Shown in pieces: positions 8,557 to 17,466 of a DNA stretch of 40,054 nt (position 1 is the first letter of the stretch; each line of letters begins with the position of its first letter). The notes under the pieces are model-generated. The model made no database searches, was not told the origin of the DNA, and saw only the letters and a program-made list of their open reading frames with translations. The DNA lies in NCBI GenBank assembly GCA_003221045.1, contig QHUC01000003.1, positions 1 through 40,054 on the forward strand, written 5' to 3'. The position numbers and the translations under genes are program-made. Source of the stretch: Gemmatimonadota bacterium. Lineage in GTDB: Bacteria > Gemmatimonadota > Gemmatimonadetes > Gemmatimonadales > GWC2-71-9.

Positions 8557-10200
8557 ATGACCGATCGGCCGATGGATCGCCGCAGCTTTGTCGAGTACCT
8601 CACGCTGAGCGGGGCGGTCGCGGTGGCGAGACCCGTCTTCCCCGCGCTTGCGCGCGGGGTCAGTGAAGCGCCCGCACCGTTTGAGCTGGAAGAAACGACC
8701 ATCTCGGCGCTGCAGGCGGGGATGACGTCCGGCAAGTACACTGCGAAGGAGCTCGCGACGGCGTACCTCCAGCGGATCGAAGAGCTCGATCGAAAAGGGC
8801 CCGGACTGCACGCGATCCTCGAGACCAATCCCGACGCGCTCGGGCAGGCCGCGGCGCTCGATGCCGAGCGCAAAGCCAAGGGTCCGCGCGGGCCGCTCCA
8901 CGGCATTCCCGTGCTCGTGAAGGACAACGTCGCGACCAGAGACCGGTTGCAGAGCACCGCGGGCTCGCTCGCCCTCGTGGGCGTCGTCCCGCCCCGCGAT
9001 GCCTTCATCGTGGAGCGCCTGCGCGCGGCGGGGGCGGTGATCCTCGGCAAAGCGAACCTGTCCGAGTGGGCAAACTTCCGCTCGACCCATTCGTCGAGCG
9101 GCTGGAGCGGTCGGGGCGGCCAGTGCCGCAATCCCTATGCGCTCGATCGGACGCCGTCCGGCTCGAGCTCAGGCTCGGGGGTCGCGGTCTCCGCCAATCT
9201 CTGCGCGGTCGCGATCGGGACCGAGACCGACGGATCGATCGTCTCCCCATCCACCTGCTGCGGCATCGTGGGCATCAAGCCGACGCTCGGCCTGGTAAGC
9301 CGATCCGGCATCATCCCGATCGCCCACAGTCAGGACACCGCGGGCCCCATGGCCCGGACCGTGGCCGATGCGGCGATCCTCCTCGGTGCGCTCATCGGTG
9401 TGGATCCCCGGGATGAGGCCACCGCGGCGAGCGCGGGCCAGTCGCGCACCGACTACACGACCTTCCTCGATCCGAAAGGGCTCCAGGGCGCACGGTTGGG
9501 TGTGTGCCGGTCGCATTTCATGGGCTACAGCCCCCCGACCGACGCGTTAATGGAAACCGCGATCGACGTGCTCAAGCGGGCGGGCGCCGTTATCGTCGAT
9601 CCCGCCGACATCACCACGGCGGGCCAGACGGACGACTCGGAGTTCGCCGTGCTCTTGTACGAGTTCAAGGCGGACCTGAACCGTTATCTCGCGGATTGGG
9701 CGCGCGGCAACGGACCCAAGACGCTCGAAGACCTGATCGCGTTCAACGAGCGGGCGAAGGACAAGGAGCTGATCTACTTCGGGCAGGAGATCTTCGTGCA
9801 GGCCCAGGCCAAAGGGCCGCTCACCGACCAGGACTACCTCAAGGCGCTCGACAAGAATCATCTTCTGATGCGCGCCCAGGGGATCGATGGGGTGATGGCG
9901 GACCAGAAGCTCGACGCGTTGATCGCGCCGACGGGCGGCCCGGCGTCGCTCATCGACCTGGTGAACGGCGATCCGGGGGGCGGCGGCAGCTTCTCGAGCC
10001 CAGCGGCCGTGGCGGGCTATCCCCACGTGACGGTGCCGATGGGCTACGTACACGGGCTGCCGGTGGGGCTTTCGTTCGTGGGCCGCCCCTGGAGCGAGGG
10101 AGTACTCATCAAGCTCGCGTACGCGTACGAGCAGGCGACCAAGGTGCGCCGGCCACCACGCTTTCTTACGACGGCGGCGCTGCCGGCGGACGTGGCCTAG
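8557..10200 (+). CDS. Tat-exported amidase-signature-family hydrolase
   Basis: The 547-residue protein starts at ATG 8557 behind GAGGAGA (8544-8550). The N-terminus has a twin-arginine motif (DRRSFVEYL) and a hydrophobic stretch ending near ALARG, implying folded export by Tat. The amidase-signature domain fills the rest: K122 in VLVKDN, cis-Ser S203 in PSGSSSGSG and nucleophile S227 in ETDGSIVSPS form the Ser-Ser-Lys triad. GKANLSEW and GIVGIKPTLGLVSRSG are further family blocks. Members hydrolyse amides, including C-terminal peptide amides; spacing of the triad is close to that of bacterial peptide amidase. The exact substrate is unknown. The frame is open upstream to 8392, but that part overlaps the divergent gene and is not coding. 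Confidence 0.92.
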   Translation: MTDRPMDRRSFVEYLTLSGAVAVARPVFPALARGVSEAPAPFELEETTISALQAGMTSGKYTAKELATAYLQRIEELDRKGPGLHAILETNPDALGQAAALDAERKAKGPRGPLHGIPVLVKDNVATRDRLQSTAGSLALVGVVPPRDAFIVERLRAAGAVILGKANLSEWANFRSTHSSSGWSGRGGQCRNPYALDRTPSGSSSGSGVAVSANLCAVAIGTETDGSIVSPSTCCGIVGIKPTLGLVSRSGIIPIAHSQDTAGPMARTVADAAILLGALIGVDPRDEATAASAGQSRTDYTTFLDPKGLQGARLGVCRSHFMGYSPPTDALMETAIDVLKRAGAVIVDPADITTAGQTDDSEFAVLLYEFKADLNRYLADWARGNGPKTLEDLIAFNERAKDKELIYFGQEIFVQAQAKGPLTDQDYLKALDKNHLLMRAQGIDGVMADQKLDALIAPTGGPASLIDLVNGDPGGGGSFSSPAAVAGYPHVTVPMGYVHGLPVGLSFVGRPWSEGVLIKLAYAYEQATKVRRPPRFLTTAALPADVA

Positions 10201-10224
10201 CCGCCGGTGGGTCCTTACCCCCTG

Positions 10225-10250
10225 TCCCCCTCTCCAGGTGGAGAGGGGGA
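10225..10250. terminator. Perfect 11-bp hairpin between convergent genes, likely bidirectional terminator
   Basis: The arms TCCCCCTCTCC (10225-10235) and GGAGAGGGGGA (10240-10250) are exactly complementary with a 4-base loop AGGT. It lies in the 77-base gap between the 3' ends of the amidase gene and the DNA glycosylase gene. No long T-run is present on either strand. It could equally be a copy of a dispersed intergenic repeat. Confidence 0.5.
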
Positions 10251-10277
10251 ACGGCCTGGAGTTGTGAACGGTCGTTC

Positions 10278-10856
10278 CTATCGCGAGGCCAGCCGCTGGA
10301 GCTCGCTGTGCCGGAAGCAGGTCACCAGGTGATCGTTCACCATGCCGACCGCCTGCATGAACGCGTAACAGATCGTGGGCCCGACGAAGCGAAACCCGCG
10401 CTCGGTGAGGGCTTCGCTCATGGCGTCCGACTCTCGGCTTCTCGCGGGCAGGTCACGCAACGTGCGACGGCGATATTGCTTCGGCGCGCTGCCCACGAAG
10501 CTCCAGAGGAAGGCGCCGAAGCCGCCTTGCGTCTCCTGAAACTCGAGGAAGGCACGGGCATTGCCGATCGCGGCGCTCACCTTCTGACGATTGCGGACGA
10601 TTCCCGGATCCTTCAAGAGCTGCGCGATCTTCCGGCGGTCGTAGCGGACCATGCGCTTCGGGTCGAAGCCGTCGAACGCCTCGAGGAAGCGTGCACGCTT
10701 GTGGAGGATCACGCGCCACGAGAGTCCCGCCTGGAAGCCGTCCAGCACGAGCTTGGCGAACAGCTCGCGATCGTCGTAGAGCGGCACTCCCCATTCCTCG
10801 TCGTGGTAGGCGAGCATCAACGGGTCGTCGCCGCCGGCCCAACAGCGTCTGATCAT
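10278..10856 (-). CDS. tag: DNA-3-methyladenine glycosylase I
   Basis: The 192-residue product matches Tag: it begins MIRRCW, continues YHDEEWGVPLYDDRELFAKLVLDG, and later has GFRFVGPTICYAFMQAVGMVNDH and a final TCFRH. The four zinc ligands of E. coli Tag (C4, H17, H175, C179) have counterparts in C5, H18, the His of NDH and the Cys of VTCFRH. Tag removes 3-methyladenine from alkylated DNA in base-excision repair. ATG 10856 is chosen because the catalytic family starts at this Met with the zinc Cys; upstream codons to 10907 are Ala/Arg rich and overlap the neighbour's start region. It is divergent from the oxidoreductase gene with 49 bases between starts. Confidence 0.95.
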   Translation of the reverse strand: MIRRCWAGGDDPLMLAYHDEEWGVPLYDDRELFAKLVLDGFQAGLSWRVILHKRARFLEAFDGFDPKRMVRYDRRKIAQLLKDPGIVRNRQKVSAAIGNARAFLEFQETQGGFGAFLWSFVGSAPKQYRRRTLRDLPARSRESDAMSEALTERGFRFVGPTICYAFMQAVGMVNDHLVTCFRHSELQRLASR

Positions 10857-10905
10857 GGCCCGCGAATTTTGCACGGGCCGGGCCCGCCCGGCTAGTATTG
10901 CCGCC

Positions 10906-11892
10906 ATGAAGTACCTGCACGTCGCCGAGCAGCCGCCGGAGGGCGGGCGGGGGGGGCGGGGGGGACGCTACGTGGCGTCGCTCCGAGAGACCGCGGCCCC
11001 CGTCCCCGGTCGCGGCGAGGTCCTCATCCGCGTGACGGCGTCCGGCGTGAACCGCGCCGACCTTTCCCAGATCGCGGGGCGCTACCCACCGCCGCCGGGC
11101 GAGTCCGAGATCCTCGGCCTCGAGGTTTCAGGGGTACGCGACGACACGGACGAGCCCGTCTGCGCCCTGCTCGCGGGTGGCGGGCACGCCCAGTACGTGG
11201 CCGCGCCCGCCGGCCAGGTGTTCCCCGCGCCGACGGGGCTCGACCTCGCGACGGCGGCCGGCATCCCCGAGGCGTTTCTCACGGCTTACCTGAATCTCGT
11301 CGTCGAAGGCGGCGTGGTCCCCGGCGCCAGCGTGCTGGTGCACGCCGGCGCGTCGGGGGTGGGGCTCGCGGCCATTCAGGTCGCCAAGGTCGGCGGCGCG
11401 CGTCTCGCGGCAACGACCCGCACTCCCGAGAAGCTCGCCGCCCTCGCGGCCGCCGGGGTCGACCTCGCGGTCGACACGTCGCGCGCGGAGGTGGTCGCCG
11501 AGATCGAAGGGCACTGGGGGCGGGATGCGGTGGACATCGTGCTCGATCCCATCGGCGCGGCGACCCTGGGCGGCGATCTCCGGGTGCTCAGGGTAGGCGG
11601 ACGGATCGTGATTCTCTCGACCATGTCCGGGTCGCGCACTGAGCTCGACCTCGGGCTGCTCATGAAGAAGCGGGCCCGGGTCGTGGGGTCGACGCTCCGG
11701 GCGCGGAGCCGGCAGGAGAAGGCGGCAATCGTGACGCGATTCCGCGAGGAGATGCTGCCCCGATTCGCCACCGGCAAGCTCAAGGTGACGGTGGACTCGG
11801 TGTTTCCGGTCGAGCGCGCCGCCGAGGCGTTTCAACGGATGCGCGAGAATCGAAACGTCGGAAAGGTCCTCATCGGCTGGTCGGGCGGCTGA
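10906..11892 (+). CDS. NAD(P)H:quinone oxidoreductase, zinc-independent MDR family (PIG3/QOR-like)
   Basis: The 328-residue protein is a medium-chain dehydrogenase/reductase. It has the N-terminal GroES-like fold (GEVLIRVTASGVNRADLSQ, then GRYPPPPGES and LGLEVSG) and the nucleotide-binding motif HAGASGVGLAAIQVAK (about residues 147-162). The Ala-x-Gly-x-x-Gly form and absence of the structural-zinc Cys cluster point to the quinone oxidoreductase branch. It likely reduces quinones or enones with NADPH in the cytoplasm. Residues about 13-21 are a GGRGGRGGR insert encoded by an extreme G-run (see findings). ATG 10906 is used; TAGTAT at 10893-10898 just upstream might be a -10 element giving a very short leader. 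The next gene starts within its stop codon. Confidence 0.88.
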   Translation: MKYLHVAEQPPEGGRGGRGGRYVASLRETAAPVPGRGEVLIRVTASGVNRADLSQIAGRYPPPPGESEILGLEVSGVRDDTDEPVCALLAGGGHAQYVAAPAGQVFPAPTGLDLATAAGIPEAFLTAYLNLVVEGGVVPGASVLVHAGASGVGLAAIQVAKVGGARLAATTRTPEKLAALAAAGVDLAVDTSRAEVVAEIEGHWGRDAVDIVLDPIGAATLGGDLRVLRVGGRIVILSTMSGSRTELDLGLLMKKRARVVGSTLRARSRQEKAAIVTRFREEMLPRFATGKLKVTVDSVFPVERAAEAFQRMRENRNVGKVLIGWSGG

Positions 11893-13067
11893 TGCGCTCC
11901 GGTGTATCTTACGGCTCCGTGATTCGGCAATGGCTCACCGCATTGGTTGTAGCAGCGGCGTGTCGGGGCGAGCGCCGGTCCGCCGTCGCTGCGCACGCGC
12001 CCGCGGACACGGCGCGCCCGGTAGAGGCGGTGAATCTGTACGCGCCCGCGGCCGCGGGCCGCCTGGCTCCCCGCGCCGCTGCGGCCCGCCCCCTCGTATA
12101 CGTGCCCAACTCGCACGACGGGACCGTGACGGTCATCGACCCGCGGACCTACCGCGTGCTGCGCACGTTCGCCACGGGCGCCCTGCCGCAGCACGTCGTG
12201 CCGTCCTACGACCTGAGCACCTTGTGGGTGGCCAACAACCTCGGCAACACCCTCACGCCCATCGATCCTGCGACCGGCCGCGAAGGGCCGGGCGTGCCGG
12301 TGTCGGACCCGTACAATCTCTACTTCACCCCGGATGGCCGCTTTGCGATCGTGGTGGCCGAGCGGCGGCGGCGGCTCGATTTTCGCGATGCTCGAACCAT
12401 GTCCCTCGTGCAATCGATCCCCGTCCAGTGCAAGGGCGTGGACCACATGGAGTTCACCGCGGATGGGCGATTCGCCATCGCGACGTGCGAGTTCTCGGGG
12501 CAACTCCTGAAACTCGATCTCGAGACGCGCACAGTGACCGGCTACCTGATGCTCGACCCTGGGGGACTCGACAGCACCGCCATGCCCCAGGATATCCGGT
12601 CGTCGCCCGACGGGCGCGTGTTCTACGTGGCCGACATGAAGGCGAACGGCGTGTTTCTCATCGATCCCGCGGCGTTTCGCCGGATCGGATTCGTGGCGAC
12701 CGGGAAGGGGACGCACGGCATCTATCCCAGCCGTGACGGGCGGCTGATGTACATCACGAATCGGGGGTGGAATACCACGGCGGGCGGCCGCCACGGTCCG
12801 GGATCGATCACCGTGCTCGACCCCGCCACCGAGCGCATCGTGGCCACCTGGCCCGTGCCGGGCGGCGGCAGTCCCGACATGGGGAATGTCACCGCGGACG
12901 GCACGGAGCTCTGGGTCTCGGGCCGCTACGACGACGAGGTGTACGTCTTCGACACGCGCACGGGTCGCCTGACGCACCGCATTCCGGTCGGCCGGGAGCC
13001 GCACGGGTTGTGTGTGTGGCCACAGCCCGGCCGGTACTCGCTGGGCCATACCGGCAACATGAGATAA
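11892..13067 (+). CDS. YVTN-family beta-propeller protein, probable lipoprotein
   Basis: The 391-residue product (ATG 11892, one base overlapping the previous stop) carries an N-terminal hydrophobic segment ending in VVAAAC, a loose lipobox. An internal GTG at 11919 would give a tidier signal sequence and is a possible alternative start. Residues about 65-385 form repeated blades of the YVTN/YncE type: LVYVPNSHDGTVTVIDPRTYRVLRT-like units with D-G-x-x-V and ID-x-x-T motifs, at least six blades. Such propellers are usually periplasmic binding or scaffold proteins. A few may bind copper or serve redox enzymes, but nothing here shows that. Its neighbour downstream is an M13 peptidase. Confidence 0.82.
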   Translation: MRSGVSYGSVIRQWLTALVVAAACRGERRSAVAAHAPADTARPVEAVNLYAPAAAGRLAPRAAAARPLVYVPNSHDGTVTVIDPRTYRVLRTFATGALPQHVVPSYDLSTLWVANNLGNTLTPIDPATGREGPGVPVSDPYNLYFTPDGRFAIVVAERRRRLDFRDARTMSLVQSIPVQCKGVDHMEFTADGRFAIATCEFSGQLLKLDLETRTVTGYLMLDPGGLDSTAMPQDIRSSPDGRVFYVADMKANGVFLIDPAAFRRIGFVATGKGTHGIYPSRDGRLMYITNRGWNTTAGGRHGPGSITVLDPATERIVATWPVPGGGSPDMGNVTADGTELWVSGRYDDEVYVFDTRTGRLTHRIPVGREPHGLCVWPQPGRYSLGHTGNMR

Positions 13068-13088
13068 CATCCTGCCGCGGAGTCAATC

Positions 13089-15146
13089 ATGGAAACTCGA
13101 CGTCTGTTGGTCGCTGCCGTCACGGTCACTTGCGTCGCCTGCAGTCACGCGGCGCTCCCGGCGCGCGCCGCGCGCGGTCCATCGCCCGCGGTGCTGGCGT
13201 TCGACCGCTCCAGCCTCGACACGACCTGCGCCCCGTGTCGCGACTTCTTCCAGTTCGCGAACGGCGGCTGGTTGTCGCACACCGAGATCCCCGCTGCCTT
13301 CCCGAGCTGGGGCAGCTTCAACCAGCTGTACGAGCACAACCTCGACGTTCTGCACGAACTGCTCGAGGCGGTGGCGAAAGACAACGCGGCGGCACCGGGG
13401 AGTAATCGTCGCAAGCTGGGCACGTTCTATCGGACCTGCATGGATTCGGCCGCCGCGGACGCGGCCGGACTCGAGCCGCTCAAGCCGGAGCTCGATCGCA
13501 TCGCGGGGGTGAGCTCGGGGACCGCGCTGCTGGCGGAAGCGGCGCGGCTCCAGCGCGCCGGCGCGCGTGCCCTCTTCTCGTTTACCGCGGGGCCGGACGC
13601 CAAGCGCTCGACCGAGGTCATCGCCGAGGCGGGACAGGGCGGCCTTGGCCTGCCCGACCGCGACTACTACACCAAGACCGACAGCGCCTCCGAGCGGCTC
13701 CGGCAGCAATACGCGACGCACGTCGCGCGCATGCTCGAGCTCACGGGCACCGGTGCCGACGAGGCTCGCGCGGCCGCGCAACGCATCATGACGCTCGAGA
13801 CGGCGCTGGCCGGCGCGTCGATGTCCCGGGTGCAGCAGCGCGACCCGAACGCCGTCTATCACAAGATGAACGTCACGGAGCTCGGGGCGATCAGCCCCGG
13901 GATAGCGTGGGGAGATTACTTCGGTGAGGTCGGGGCGCCGGCGCTGACGGCGCTGAACGTCCGTCAGCCCGACTTCTTCAAGGCTCTGAGCGGCCTGATG
14001 CGGGACCGGCCGATGGACGACTGGCGCTGGTATCTGCGCTGGCACTTGATCGATCGGTTCGGGGCGTGGCTGGCATCCCCGCTCGCCGGCGAAGACTTCC
14101 ACTTCGAGCAGACGCTCACCGGTGTGAAGGAGCAGCAGCCGCGGTGGCGGCGCTGCGTGCAGGCGACGGACAACGGCCTCGGAGAAGCGCTCGGCCAGGA
14201 GTACGTGGCCCGGACGTTCAGCCCCGAAGCCAAGCGCCGTGCGCTCGAGATGGTGCACGGCCTGGAGGCCGTGATGGAAGACCGGCTCCACGGCCTCCCC
14301 TGGATGGGCGACACGACCCGACAGCAGGCACTGATAAAGCTCGCCGGCTACACGAACAAGATCGGCTATCCCGAGCGCTGGGTGGACTACAGCGCGCTCC
14401 GCGTCGAGCTTGGCTCGTTCGTCGCCAACGTCCAGCGGGCGAGCGAATTCGACACCGGGCGGCGCCTGGCGGAAATCGGCAAGCCGGTGGACCGCACGCG
14501 CTTCGGCATGACGCCGCCGACGGTGAACGCGTACTACAACCCGCGCATGAACGAGATCGTCTTCCCGGCGGGGATCCTGCAGCCTCCGTTCTTCAACCCC
14601 GACGCGGACGACGCGATCAACTACGGCGGCATGGGGGCCGTCATCGGCCATGAGCTGACTCACGGGTTCGACGACGCCGGACGCCAGTACGACGCCGTCG
14701 GCAACCTGCGCGACTGGTGGACGGTGGCGGACGGCGACCGCTTCAAGGCCCAGGCGCAGCTTGTGGTGGATCAATTCGCGGGATACGTGGCTGTGGACAC
14801 GCTCCGCGTGAACGGGCGCCTCACGTTGGGGGAGAATCTCGCCGACCTGAACGGCCTGCGCATTGCGTATGCGGCGTTCGAGCGCTCGCTCGTCGGGAAG
14901 CCCCGCCCGCCGCTCATCGACGGGTTCACGCCCGAGCAGCGCTTCTTCCTGGGATGGGCCCAGGTGTGGCGGGGGAAGTACCGCGACGAGTACGCGCGTT
15001 TGCTGGTGAACGTGGACCCGCACTCGCCCCCTCGGTGGCGCGTGAACGGGCCGCTCTCGGACATGACGGAATTCCGGAAGGCCTTCGCCTGCAACGCCGG
15101 CGACGCGATGGTACGCCCGGATTCCGTACAGCCCCACATCTGGTGA
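13089..15146 (+). CDS. M13-family zinc metallopeptidase (neprilysin/PepO-like), lipoprotein
   Basis: The 685-residue protein has a signal sequence with CVAC as a probable lipobox (Cys18), placing it outside the cytoplasm. It is full length for the family: N-terminal M13 domain (about 45-410) with the CAPCRDFFQFANGGW start, and a catalytic domain with HELTH (H521, E522, H525), GHELTHGFDDAGRQYD, and ENLADLNG (third zinc ligand E582, with D586). NAYYNPRMNEIVFPAGILQPP is the substrate-binding strand region. The C-terminus PHIW replaces the usual CxxW end. M13 enzymes cut short peptides up to about 40 residues. The gene is 21 bases after the propeller gene and 9 bases before the SDR remnant, so all are probably co-transcribed. 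Confidence 0.95.
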   Translation: METRRLLVAAVTVTCVACSHAALPARAARGPSPAVLAFDRSSLDTTCAPCRDFFQFANGGWLSHTEIPAAFPSWGSFNQLYEHNLDVLHELLEAVAKDNAAAPGSNRRKLGTFYRTCMDSAAADAAGLEPLKPELDRIAGVSSGTALLAEAARLQRAGARALFSFTAGPDAKRSTEVIAEAGQGGLGLPDRDYYTKTDSASERLRQQYATHVARMLELTGTGADEARAAAQRIMTLETALAGASMSRVQQRDPNAVYHKMNVTELGAISPGIAWGDYFGEVGAPALTALNVRQPDFFKALSGLMRDRPMDDWRWYLRWHLIDRFGAWLASPLAGEDFHFEQTLTGVKEQQPRWRRCVQATDNGLGEALGQEYVARTFSPEAKRRALEMVHGLEAVMEDRLHGLPWMGDTTRQQALIKLAGYTNKIGYPERWVDYSALRVELGSFVANVQRASEFDTGRRLAEIGKPVDRTRFGMTPPTVNAYYNPRMNEIVFPAGILQPPFFNPDADDAINYGGMGAVIGHELTHGFDDAGRQYDAVGNLRDWWTVADGDRFKAQAQLVVDQFAGYVAVDTLRVNGRLTLGENLADLNGLRIAYAAFERSLVGKPRPPLIDGFTPEQRFFLGWAQVWRGKYRDEYARLLVNVDPHSPPRWRVNGPLSDMTEFRKAFACNAGDAMVRPDSVQPHIW

Positions 15147-15155
15147 CGTCGTGTC

Positions 15156-15807
15156 ATGCATCGCATTAAGGGAAAACTGATCCTCGTCACGGGGGCCAGC
15201 TCTGGCATCGGCGAGGCGTGCGCCCGGCGGTTCGCCGCCGAGGGCGCGAACCTGGTCCTCTGGGCACGGCGGGCCGATCGCCTCGAGCGGGTCGCCGCCG
15301 AGCTCGGCACTGCGCACCGGGTGTCGGTCTCGGTCGGGGTGGTGGATGTGCGAGATCGGACCGCGGTCAACCGTGCCGCCGAGGCTCTCGTGGTTGAACG
15401 TCACCCGGGCGATCCTGCCCCACATGGTGGCGCGGCGCCGGGGGCACATCGTGAACCTCGGGAGTACCGCCGGCCACATGACCTATCCGATGGGAAATGT
15501 GTACAACGCCACGAAGTTCGGCGTGCGCGCCCTCACAGAGGGAATGAACCTCGACGTCGCTGGCACCCCGATCCGGGTATCTGCCGTGGACCCCGGGTTC
15601 GTCGAGACGGAGTTTTCCGAGGTGCGCTTTCACGGCGACAAGGACCGCGCCAAGGCCGTGTATCAGGGGTTCACGCCGCTCAGCGCGGACGACGTGGCCG
15701 ACGCGATCGCCTACGTGGTGAACCTCCCGGAACACGTGAACATTCTCGACCTGGTGATCATGCCGACGGCGCAGCGCAACGTGTATGTGGTGGACCGCTC
15801 GTCATGA
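15156..15807 (+). pseudogene. SDR-family oxidoreductase with internal deletion and frameshift
   Basis: The first 79 codons from ATG 15156 encode a normal SDR N-terminus with the TGASSGIG cofactor motif and the post-beta-strand-3 region VVDVRDRTAVNRAAEALV. The match then stops, and the family resumes in the +1 frame at about 15394 with LNVTRAILPHMVARRRGHIVNLGS, followed by the catalytic YNATK (Y-x-x-x-K) and a full C-terminus to 15807. The roughly 45-50 residues expected between, including the NNAG motif and the helix leading into LNVTRAI, are missing, and the joint near 15390-15397 shifts frame. Both halves otherwise look well preserved, so this is either a recent deletion or an assembly error. 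As it stands the product cannot be a working dehydrogenase. Its stop overlaps the next gene by 4 bases. Confidence 0.82.
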
Positions 15808-16487
15808 CCGTGCGTGCCATGCTGCGGCTCGCCCTGGTGGCCTCACTCGTCGGAGGCGCCGCCTGTAATGACGGTAGCGGACCCCCACCGCCCCAAGGGT
15901 CGGCGTTACGCTATCTGCACGCGGTTCTAGATGGGCCGACCATCTCGGTCTTCGTGGACGGCGGTCGGGGAAACACGATCGCCTTCGGCGAGCTGAGTCA
16001 CGTCTTCCAGCTCTCCCCCGGTCAACACGATCTCGATGTCCTGCCGGCCGACAACACCCCCGCACTGCTGGTGCTTTTCAACAGCGTGGGTGGGGTCAAC
16101 TACACGGCGTTCGTGATCGACACGACCATAGGCGGGTCGGTGACCATGATGCCTGTGCTCGTGTTGGATTCGGGCGCGGTTCCGAGCGGCGTGGGCCGCT
16201 TGCGCCTCGCCAATTTCGCGGCGCTCGCTCCCTCGATCGACGCATTCCGGACGCAGCCGGACAGCATTGGTTTGATCCCCACGCTGCAGCCGTTCAACTA
16301 CCGCGCGATGACCCCGTACTTCGACAGCGCACCCGGCAAGTGGACCGTCGTGATCTCGCACCACGGCACGACCGACACGCTGTTCCTGACCGACTCGATC
16401 GCCGTGGGCGATGGCCATGCGTTCATCGTCGCCATCATCGATTCGACGAATGCCCACGTCACCGCGCGGGTGATCGGGGAGCGTTAG
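15804..16487 (+). CDS. DUF4397-domain lipoprotein
   Basis: The 227-residue product starts at ATG 15804, overlapping the SDR stop (ATGA). The N-terminus is a signal sequence ending LVGGAAC, a near-lipobox, followed by a short Gly/Pro linker. The mature part has LRYLHAVLDGPTISVFVDGG, AFGELSHVFQLSPGQHDLDVL and later repeats of the same beta-sandwich pattern, as in DUF4397 proteins, which are surface-exposed and of unknown role. The upstream frame is open back through the SDR first half because of the deletion there, so an automated caller may fuse the two into one 443-residue protein; that fusion is artificial. The 3' end overlaps the convergent oxidoreductase gene by 29 bases. Confidence 0.85.
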   Translation: MTVRAMLRLALVASLVGGAACNDGSGPPPPQGSALRYLHAVLDGPTISVFVDGGRGNTIAFGELSHVFQLSPGQHDLDVLPADNTPALLVLFNSVGGVNYTAFVIDTTIGGSVTMMPVLVLDSGAVPSGVGRLRLANFAALAPSIDAFRTQPDSIGLIPTLQPFNYRAMTPYFDSAPGKWTVVISHHGTTDTLFLTDSIAVGDGHAFIVAIIDSTNAHVTARVIGER

Positions 16488-17466
16488 CCCCGCCCACCGC
16501 CGCCGCGAATCGCCGCACGATCTCGCCCGCGGGCTCGATGCTCGTGATCCCGCGCACACTGCGGCCCGCCTGCCAGTAGTCCCGGGACGATTCTCCCGCG
16601 AAGTGACTCCGCCTGAGCCGCCACGCCGACCGGAGCGCGTAGATCGTGCGCATGAGATGCTTCGTCCGCCGGTGCCGCAACAGCCAGCGGGCGAGCGGGC
16701 CGGCTTTGGTACCCACCCGCTCCACATAGGGCGTCCGGATCACGGCGAGCGGCACGCCCGTGACGCGCTCCGTCAGGACGATGTCGTCCTCGTCGGATTC
16801 CACAATCGCGCGCTTGTAGTCGCGGTGAGCGGTGCACTCGGTGGTGGCGATAAAGCGGGTGCCGAGCTGCACGCCCGCGTAGCCCATGCGGAGCGCGGCG
16901 ACGAATTCGGCCGCCTCACCGATACCGCCCGCGCACACCAGCGGCACGTCGAGGTCCCCCAGCTCGGCCATCAGTTGCTCGGCGCTCTTCGGGCCCGCAT
17001 GCCCGCCCGCCCGGCTGTTGACGGCGATCAGGCCGCGCACGCCCGAGTCGAGCGCCTTGAACGCCCATTTTCGCTCGGTCACGTCGTGATACACCACCCC
17101 GCGGACTAGGGCGACGCGATCGACGACCCAGCGTGGTTTGCCCAGCGACGTGATAAAAAATGTCACGCCTTCCTCGAGGGCGATGTCGACGTAGCGGCGC
17201 ATGCGCTCGAGGTAGAGGTTCGACGACTGCTCGATCAGCTCGTTCATGCCGATCGGCTTCTGCGTGAGCCGGCGGATCAGCCGAAGCCCGTCGCGCAGCA
17301 GGCGGCGGTGGACGTACTCCATCGAAAGCGGCTGCACGATCCCGATCCCGCCGGCCTCCGAGACGGCGGCGACGAGCTCCGGGTTGGAGCAGGGGAACAT
17401 GGCGCCGCCGATCAACGGCACCGCGACCCGGGCGTCGCGGGTGAGGGCGGTGTCGAGACTCGTCAC
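16459..17466 (-). CDS. Nitronate monooxygenase-family flavin enzyme
   Basis: The 335-residue TIM-barrel protein has [23 protein letters not shown] near the N-terminus, SRAGGHAG (about 151-158, with H156 at the position of the catalytic His), VCAGGIG (phosphate binding) and [12 protein letters not shown], all typical of the FMN-dependent nitronate monooxygenase / FabK-like family. Substrates range from alkyl nitronates to enoyl-thioesters, so the reaction is not certain. GTG 17466 is chosen because it overlaps the stop of the thioesterase gene as GTGA; the frame runs open further upstream through that gene but without homology. Being last in a set with a thioesterase, a role in acyl-group metabolism is possible. 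Confidence 0.88.
   Translation of the reverse strand: MTSLDTALTRDARVAVPLIGGAMFPCSNPELVAAVSEAGGIGIVQPLSMEYVHRRLLRDGLRLIRRLTQKPIGMNELIEQSSNLYLERMRRYVDIALEEGVTFFITSLGKPRWVVDRVALVRGVVYHDVTERKWAFKALDSGVRGLIAVNSRAGGHAGPKSAEQLMAELGDLDVPLVCAGGIGEAAEFVAALRMGYAGVQLGTRFIATTECTAHRDYKRAIVESDEDDIVLTERVTGVPLAVIRTPYVERVGTKAGPLARWLLRHRRTKHLMRTIYALRSAWRLRRSHFAGESSRDYWQAGRSVRGITSIEPAGEIVRRFAAAVGGANAPRSPAR

Noticed and set aside
13083-15479. Minus-strand open frame of 798 codons opposite the M13 peptidase gene
   Set aside because: The plus-strand product has full M13 motifs; the antisense product is His/Arg/Val rich with no recognisable domain.
15156-16487. Single 443-codon frame joining the SDR first half to the DUF4397 protein
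   Set aside because: The fusion results from the internal SDR deletion; the DUF4397 protein has its own start with signal peptide at 15804 and the SDR second half lies in another frame.
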